NCBI RefSeq assembly: GCF_023740735.1
Contig: NZ_JAMRXH010000009.1
Location: 283,470 to 347,469 of the forward strand
Length of the DNA stretch: 64,000 nucleotides
Reading direction: 5' to 3'
Source of the DNA: Nocardia sp. CDC159
GTDB lineage: Bacteria; Actinomycetota; Actinomycetes; Mycobacteriales; Mycobacteriaceae
The notes beneath the pieces are model-generated. The model did no database searches. It was given only the letters and a program-made list of their open reading frames with translations, and was not told the origin of the DNA. The translations under genes were made by a program, and so were the position numbers. This document shows positions 59,598 to 64,000 of this stretch, in pieces (within the stretch, counting starts at the first letter, position 1; each line of letters begins with the position of its first letter).

Positions 59598-61439
59598 ATG
59601 AAACTGACCACCGCGCAAGCACTCGTGGCGTGGCTGATCGCCCAGCACTCCGAGACCCTGGACGGCCGGGAAGTGCCCTTGTTCCCTGCGGTTTTCGCGA
59701 TCTTCGGGCACGGCAACGTGCTCGGGCTCGGCACCGCGCTGGAGGAGCGGCGCGATGTGATGCCGGTGTGGCGCGGCCACACCGAACAGGGAATGGCCCT
59801 GGCCGCAGTCGGCCTGGCCAAGGCGACGCATCGCCGCCAGGTCGGGGTGGCGACCTCCTCCATCGGACCGGGGGCGCTGAACATGGTGACCGCGGCCGGG
59901 GTCGCGCACGCGAATCGGCTACCGCTGCTGCTGCTTCCGGGTGACACCTTCGTCGGTCGCGCCCCCGATCCGGTGCTGCAGCAGGTGGAGCACTTCGACG
60001 ATGCGACCGCCACGGTCAACGACGCGTTCCGGGCGGTGAGCCGCTATTTCGACCGCATCACTCGGCCCGAGCAACTGATCGCCACCCTGCCGCAGGTGGC
60101 GCGCGTCCTCACCGATGCCGCGGATGCGGGGCCGGTGACCTTGGCGCTGCCGCAGGATGTGCAGGCCGAGACCTTCGACTTCCCCTCGGCGCTGTTCGAG
60201 CCGGTGGTGCACCCCCTTGTTCGACCGCGTCCGGACCACCGACTGGTGGCCGCGGCGGCGCACGCGCTGCGGGAATCCTCGCGGCCGCTGCTGGTACTCG
60301 GCGGTGGCGTCCGCTACTCCGGGGCGGGGCGCGGCGCGGTGGAATTCGCCGAGCGCCACGGCATTCCGATCACCGAGACCACCGCTGGGCGCACGCTGGT
60401 GCGGCACGACCATCCGCTCTACGCGGGCCCGCTGGGTATCACCGGGTCGTCTTCGGCGAATACCCTTGCGGCCGAGGCGGATCTGGTGCTGGCGCTGGGC
60501 ACCCGGCTGCAGGACTTCACGACCGCGTCCTGGACGATATTCGCCCCGGATGTCCGGTTGGTCAGCATCAACGCCGCGCGTTTCGACGCGGTCAAGCATG
60601 GCGCCCTCGCGGTCGTGGGCGATGTCGGTGCGGCACTGGGCGATCTGGTCAGAGCCCTGAGCGGCTGGCAGGTCGACCGCTCCTGGTCCGAGCGAGCCGC
60701 GGCGGTCCGCGCCGAGTGGGACACCTATATCGATAAGCTGCGCGCGCCCGCCGCGGGCATTCCCAGTTATGCCCAGATCGTCGGCGCGGTCAACGATCTC
60801 AGCGAGCCCAACGATTATGTGATGACCGCATCCGGTGGCCTGCCCGGTGAGCTGATCGGCGGCTGGCGCGCGCACGGCGGTGAGCCGACGATGGATGTCG
60901 AATACGGCTTCTCCTGTATGGGTTACGAACTCGCGGGTGCGTGGGGCGCGGCCATGGCGCACCGTCGCGGCCTGGTCACCACCCTGCTCGGCGACGGGTC
61001 CTATCTGATGCTGAACTCCGAGCTGTTCTCGGCGGCATTCGCGGGTCACCCGCTGGTCGCGGTCGTCTGCGACAACGACGGTTACGCCGTCATCGCGCGC
61101 CTGCAGGAGAACCAGGGCGGCAGCGCCTTCAACAACTTCTACCCGGATTGCCGTACCAACCACATCCGCCCGCCTCGAGTCGATTTCGCCGCCCACGCTC
61201 ACGCCCTTGGCTGCGCGGTCTTCACGGCCGCCGACATCCCCGGCTTCCGCAATGCCTACGCCCATGCCCGCGCCGCCGCGATCCAGCAGTCCCGCCCGGC
61301 TGTGGTGATCATCCGCACCCAGCCCTCCGCCTGGACCGAGTCCGGTGCCTGGTGGGAGGTGGGTGTGCCCGAACACCTTTCCGGCCGCCCGGCCTACGAC
61401 GCGACCAAGCCGGCCCAGGTCCGCTACCTGCAATCCTGA
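59598..61439 (+). CDS. iolD: Trihydroxycyclohexane-1,2-dione acylhydrolase
   Basis: 613 residues. A thiamine-diphosphate enzyme that opens the ring of 3D-trihydroxycyclohexane-dione to 5-deoxy-glucuronate. Signatures: GHGNVLGLGTALEERRDVMP, then RGHTEQGMALAAVGLAKATH (catalytic Glu), LVLALGTRLQDFTTASWT, and the ThDP motif LLGDGSYLMLNSELFSAAFA ending VVCDNDGYAVI. Length and order are normal. It ends the iol operon; no iolA is present. Its last 130 bp overlap the convergent methyltransferase frame on the other strand. Confidence 0.96.
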   Translation: MKLTTAQALVAWLIAQHSETLDGREVPLFPAVFAIFGHGNVLGLGTALEERRDVMPVWRGHTEQGMALAAVGLAKATHRRQVGVATSSIGPGALNMVTAAGVAHANRLPLLLLPGDTFVGRAPDPVLQQVEHFDDATATVNDAFRAVSRYFDRITRPEQLIATLPQVARVLTDAADAGPVTLALPQDVQAETFDFPSALFEPVVHPLVRPRPDHRLVAAAAHALRESSRPLLVLGGGVRYSGAGRGAVEFAERHGIPITETTAGRTLVRHDHPLYAGPLGITGSSSANTLAAEADLVLALGTRLQDFTTASWTIFAPDVRLVSINAARFDAVKHGALAVVGDVGAALGDLVRALSGWQVDRSWSERAAAVRAEWDTYIDKLRAPAAGIPSYAQIVGAVNDLSEPNDYVMTASGGLPGELIGGWRAHGGEPTMDVEYGFSCMGYELAGAWGAAMAHRRGLVTTLLGDGSYLMLNSELFSAAFAGHPLVAVVCDNDGYAVIARLQENQGGSAFNNFYPDCRTNHIRPPRVDFAAHAHALGCAVFTAADIPGFRNAYAHARAAAIQQSRPAVVIIRTQPSAWTESGAWWEVGVPEHLSGRPAYDATKPAQVRYLQS

Positions 61440-62040
61440 CCGCGCTCGGGACGGTCCGCGCCGGGCCTCGCCTCGAGGAGGGTGTATCGGGGATGGCGGT
61501 CGTGCCGGTGATCGTGAGTCCGGCTGTGGCGCAGAGCCGTTCGAAGTCGGCACGGCTTCGTTCGCGGCCGCCGTAGATGACCAGCATGGTGAGATCGTGG
61601 AAGTACGTCTCGTCCAGGGTCGCCGGATCGGGGAGAAGTTGCTCGATCAGCAGCAGTCTGCCGTGGGCGGGCATGGCGGTGCGACATCGGTGGAGGATGC
61701 GGGCGGCGCGTTCGTCGTCCCAGTCGTGCAGGATCCATTTGAGCAGATACAGGTCCGCTCCGGCGGGGACGGCGTCGAAGAAGTCGCCGAAGGTGACGGT
61801 GCAACGGTCGGAAAGCCCGGCGGCACGAATGTTCTCGGCTGCCCGGTGCGCGCCCTGGGGATTGTCGAAGACGATTCCGCGCAGCTGAGGGTGGCGCTGC
61901 GCGATGGCAATGAGCAGAGTACCGTCTCCGCCGCCGACGTCGACCACGCTGGTGCGACCATCGAAGTCGTAACAGTCGCGAACGGCCCTGCCCACCGCTG
62001 CGCTGGCTTGCCTAATGCTGGATGCTGAAGTCGACATCAC
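61309..62040 (-). CDS. N-terminally truncated O-methyltransferase, probable remnant
   Basis: 243 residues. The SAM-binding core of the plant-type O-methyltransferase family is intact: SVVDVGGGDGTLLIAIAQRH, then CTVTFGDFFDAVPAGADLYL and LKWILHDWDDERAARILHRC, with the DETYFHDLTMLVIYGGRERS segment. The usual N-terminal dimerisation domain of about 100-150 residues is absent, as the frame begins near the AMTS-like linker. The C-terminus is also odd: after AIPDTPSSRRG the expected end is lost and an Arg/Pro-rich stretch runs on, antisense to iolD. The start overlaps the start of the divergent MerR gene by 19 bp, leaving no promoter space. I read this as a decayed gene. Confidence 0.6.
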   Translation of the reverse strand: MMSTSASSIRQASAAVGRAVRDCYDFDGRTSVVDVGGGDGTLLIAIAQRHPQLRGIVFDNPQGAHRAAENIRAAGLSDRCTVTFGDFFDAVPAGADLYLLKWILHDWDDERAARILHRCRTAMPAHGRLLLIEQLLPDPATLDETYFHDLTMLVIYGGRERSRADFERLCATAGLTITGTTAIPDTPSSRRGPARTVPSAVRIAGSGPGPAWSRRRPGGRKGVRAHPPPTRHRTRSRRRAGCG

Positions 62041-62684
62041 GTCATGCGCTGCCGATCGGGCCGCGGCGGCGCTGTACGGACCTCACTCCGGCCACGCTGC
62101 GTTGGTGGGAGCGGCAGGGGGTGATTCCACCGCCGCGGCGGCGCGGCGGCCGCCGCTGCTACGACGAAGCCGACCTGCGCCGCATCGGCCTGGCCTATCT
62201 GTGCTGCGTCACCGGCCGAATGTCGCTGTCCAGCGCCGCGATCGTCACGACCGGCACGGCACGAATCGACCAGTGGCAGCGCAGCGTGACCGAGCAGATC
62301 GACCGGCTCGACGAGCAGATCGCCCAGCGGCAGGCGGCCCGCGCGTATCTGCTCCACCTGCTCTGCTGCACCGACGACGATATGGCGCAATGCCCGCACC
62401 TCGACGCCGAACTCATCGCCCACACCCCGCTGGGGCGTGACGAAATCGCGCCTCGGGGTGACGAAATCGACGGCAGAAACTGCGCCTCGTGCGGTAACCC
62501 GCTGACTACATCGGCTCGCGGCAGGCCGCGGTCGTATTGCTCGCAGACCTGTCGGCAACGCGCCTACCGCCACCGGAGGTCGGCCAGCGTCGCCCCGAGT
62601 GACCGCGAGCAACCTCGCCGAACGGATCGCGAAGCCTCTCCGGACGCGGCCGACCGCCTCGAACCATCCCCCTCGCGCTGGTGA
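62022..62684 (+). CDS. MerR-family regulator with C-terminal Cys motif, possible internal frameshift scar
   Basis: 220 residues. The winged-helix motif is LTPATLRWWERQGVIPPPRR, then GGRRCYDEADLRRIGLAYLC, and a dimer helix TEQIDRLDEQIAQRQAARAY. A C-terminal part has a zinc-ribbon-like NCASCGNPLTT, then GRPRSYCSQTCRQRAYRHRR. The first helix is abnormal: PIGPRRRCTD replaces the usual hydrophobic IGexA-type helix. The other frame there reads AAAALYG, which would fit a MerR helix 1, so a compensated pair of small indels is possible. Start uncertain. Confidence 0.7.
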   Translation: MLKSTSRHALPIGPRRRCTDLTPATLRWWERQGVIPPPRRRGGRRCYDEADLRRIGLAYLCCVTGRMSLSSAAIVTTGTARIDQWQRSVTEQIDRLDEQIAQRQAARAYLLHLLCCTDDDMAQCPHLDAELIAHTPLGRDEIAPRGDEIDGRNCASCGNPLTTSARGRPRSYCSQTCRQRAYRHRRSASVAPSDREQPRRTDREASPDAADRLEPSPSRW

Positions 62685-62867
62685 TGGCACACTTGGGCAG
62701 CCGGGGCCTGCGGCATCGGCCGACCATCGAGCGGTTGCGCATGCGCGCTTCCTCCACAGGCCCCGAACGCGGTGGTCCTCCGTCGCCCTCGCCGCGGCTA
62801 CGCGCGGTGTATGAGCAGGCGGATCGGGACCGGTTGGATCGACGGCTCGGATGGGTGAGGACAGTAG

Positions 62868-63077
62868 ATGGCACGGGGCACCGTGAAATGGTTCGACAGC
62901 AAGAAGGGCTTCGGCTTCATCACCGAGGACGGCGGCGGACCCGACGTCTTCGTGGATTACACCGAGGTCGAGGGTGAGGGCTTCCGGTCATTGACCGAGG
63001 GGCAGCGGGTGGAGTTCGACATTCGCCGCGCGAAGGCCGGTCCGGAGGCCCGGGACGTGCGCGTTCTTCCGGAGTGA
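62868..63077 (+). CDS. Cold-shock-domain protein
   Basis: 69 residues of nucleic-acid binding OB fold. RNP1 is GFGFITEDGG and RNP2 is DVFVDYTEVEG. The usual RNP2 has His after VFV (VFVHY); here it is Asp, which may alter RNA binding. MARGTVKWFDSKKGFGFI is the family start. The ATG has GAGGA 6 nt ahead. Chaperones mRNA during cold or stationary phase in relatives. The 180 bp before it holds no clear gene. Confidence 0.93.
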   Translation: MARGTVKWFDSKKGFGFITEDGGGPDVFVDYTEVEGEGFRSLTEGQRVEFDIRRAKAGPEARDVRVLPE

Positions 63078-63208
63078 TCCGGCGCACAAGATCAACTTCC
63101 GTGTTGGCCGAGTCACTCGTTGAAACTTTCTGCTAACGCCTGGAGATGGCCTCTCGATATGCAGATCGTCAGCCAGTTCAACTGGGATTGCACAAAGGAG
63201 AGGTATTT

Positions 63209-63325
63209 ATGATCCCCGTTATCATCGACACCGGTAGCGCCGCTCTGAACGGTCTGTTCAACACCCTGGGCGCCGCTCTGCACGGTCTCGTTGACACCCT
63301 GTGGACCGGCTCCTTCGGCCGCTGA
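63209..63325 (+). CDS. 38-residue amphipathic peptide, unknown function
   Basis: ATG at 63209 to TGA at 63323 encodes MIPVIIDTGSAALNGLFNTL plus GAALHGLVDTLWTGSFGR. AAAGGAGAGG is placed about 5-8 nt ahead, an excellent ribosome binding site. The terminator at 63356 lies 30 bp after the stop, so it is a complete single-gene unit. The peptide has two near-repeats of 11 residues (SAALNGLFNTL and AALHGLVDTLW). It can form a helix with Leu, Val, Phe and Trp on one face, net charge about -1. There is no signal peptide. Short helical peptides without signal form cell-wall channels in corynebacteria (PorA/PorH); a similar role, or a signal or toxin, is conjecture. Confidence 0.65.
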   Translation: MIPVIIDTGSAALNGLFNTLGAALHGLVDTLWTGSFGR

Positions 63326-63355
63326 GCTGCAGTGATGGTCGTGTAATCGACCCCT

Positions 63356-63392
63356 GGATCGGCCCCGGACGGTAACTGTCCGGGGCCGATCC
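63356..63392 (+). terminator. Terminator after the 38-residue peptide gene
   Basis: GGATCGGCCCCGGAC and GTCCGGGGCCGATCC form a perfect 15-bp stem around GGTAACT. It lies 30 bp after the stop codon. Confidence 0.85.
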
Positions 63393-63526
63393 ATTTCTGG
63401 GTGACGAATACCGCCGAGGATGCGGCAAGCCCCGATCGCGGGGGCGATTCACCTATTACGGTATAATCACGTGCCAACGCTCTGGGCTGCCCGAGAATAT
63501 GTGGGCACGTCCCCGCAAATGCCTGG

Positions 63527-64000
63527 TTACGCCAGCTGAGCGGCGGTCAGGACCCGTTCCTGAAAGAACTTTGCAGTCAGCTCCCGCGCCCGCGCGAGAT
63601 CGCGGCCCGAGCCCTTCGCATGGGCCCGCGCCGCATACTCGAACTCCGCGGTGACGAACGTCGCGATCGGCGCGGGCATCACGCCGCTGCCCATCTCCCG
63701 CGTCCGCGACTTCAGCTCGGTCAGCTCGCGCACGGCCGATACCAGCTCGGCGGGCAGCTCACACTGCCCCAGCAGCGTCGGCAGATGCATCGGCGCGACC
63801 GCCGCCCGCGGATGCTCCCGCAACCACCGCAGCGCCATCGCCGGGCGCAGCGAATAGAACACCTTCTTCAGCGACCCGCTGTCGCCGAACAGCCGCCACT
63901 GCCGCATGCCCAGATGCAGATAGTGCCGCGCCACCCGATCGCGGTCGGCCACCTGCTCGGCCAATGCCCGCAGTGCGGTACGGAACTCCTCGTCGCCGCG
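63527..64000 (-). CDS. RlaP-type nucleotidyltransferase, 5' end beyond window
   Basis: The last 157 residues of a minus-strand gene that continues past the right edge, since the frame stays open through 64000. The segment GSLKKVFYSLRPAMALRWLR, followed by APMHLPTLLGQCELPAELVS, matches the middle and C-terminal part of the DNA-polymerase-beta superfamily protein called RlaP/YcgL (predicted nucleotidyltransferase). That family is linked to RNA repair or tRNA-like nucleotide addition in some bacteria. The catalytic GS...DxD region should lie outside the window. A TTG at 63964 is only an internal codon. Confidence 0.75.
   Translation of the reverse strand, partial: RGDEEFRTALRALAEQVADRDRVARHYLHLGMRQWRLFGDSGSLKKVFYSLRPAMALRWLREHPRAAVAPMHLPTLLGQCELPAELVSAVRELTELKSRTREMGSGVMPAPIATFVTAEFEYAARAHAKGSGRDLARARELTAKFFQERVLTAAQLA

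Noticed and set aside
62681..62977. 98-codon frame after the MerR gene
   Set aside because: Starts at a GTG overlapping the MerR stop but is Arg/His-rich and runs into cspA in a wrong frame.

Overview
The window is high-GC DNA with actinobacterial codon use, frequent GTG/TTG starts and several leaderless promoters. A core block runs in this order: ligA, an ACT-domain gene, gatC, gatA, pfkA, gatB, an LppZ-like lipoprotein, a DoxX protein, a Cfp6-like PH protein, ilvB, ilvN, ilvC. As I recall it, this matches the Rv3014c-Rv3001c region of Mycobacterium tuberculosis. The organism is therefore a mycolic-acid actinobacterium (Mycobacteriales). Nocardia is the best guess at genus, because ilvD sits next to ilvBNC and there is much accessory DNA between core genes. 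The genus call is inference.

Layout. 1-5.1 kb: an edge gene, a secreted M4 metallopeptidase, a cupin/MocR divergent pair and a PPOX flavoprotein. 5.1-10.6 kb: ligA, a GNAT enzyme, the ACT protein, a 22-bp repeat block, gatCA. 10.8-19.5 kb: a Tat-exported GH35 enzyme, a membrane alpha/beta hydrolase coupled to a phospholipase A2-like protein, a two-component system with uppP between kinase and regulator, and a Ser/Thr kinase. 19.6-31 kb: pfkA, two beta-lactamase-fold lipoproteins coupled to a large Ser/Thr kinase, a second two-component system, and a MacB-type ABC system. The two two-component operons share a 12-bp upstream motif, which suggests a linked cell-envelope stress network.

31-42 kb: gatB behind a 27-codon overlapping leader ORF, a 25-bp tandem array, lppZ/doxX, ilvD, a large imperfect hairpin, the PH protein, and ilvBNC behind a classical leader-peptide attenuator. 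42-50 kb: small secreted proteins, three PPOX or monooxygenase-type enzymes, two paralogous peptide-binding lipoproteins without permeases, a secreted HExxH protein and an SRPBCC/ABM operon with a palindromic operator.

50.6-61.4 kb: a myo-inositol catabolic locus (iolG, a LacI repressor, iolE, an ABC importer, iolC, an IolJ-like aldolase, iolB, iolD). A perfect 16-bp LacI-type palindrome sits just behind the -10 box of the main operon. 61.3-64 kb: a scarred junction between a truncated O-methyltransferase and a MerR gene, a cold-shock protein, a 38-residue amphipathic peptide gene with its own ribosome binding site and terminator, and a nucleotidyltransferase gene running off the right edge. 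I saw no rRNA, tRNA, CRISPR, insertion sequence or prophage.
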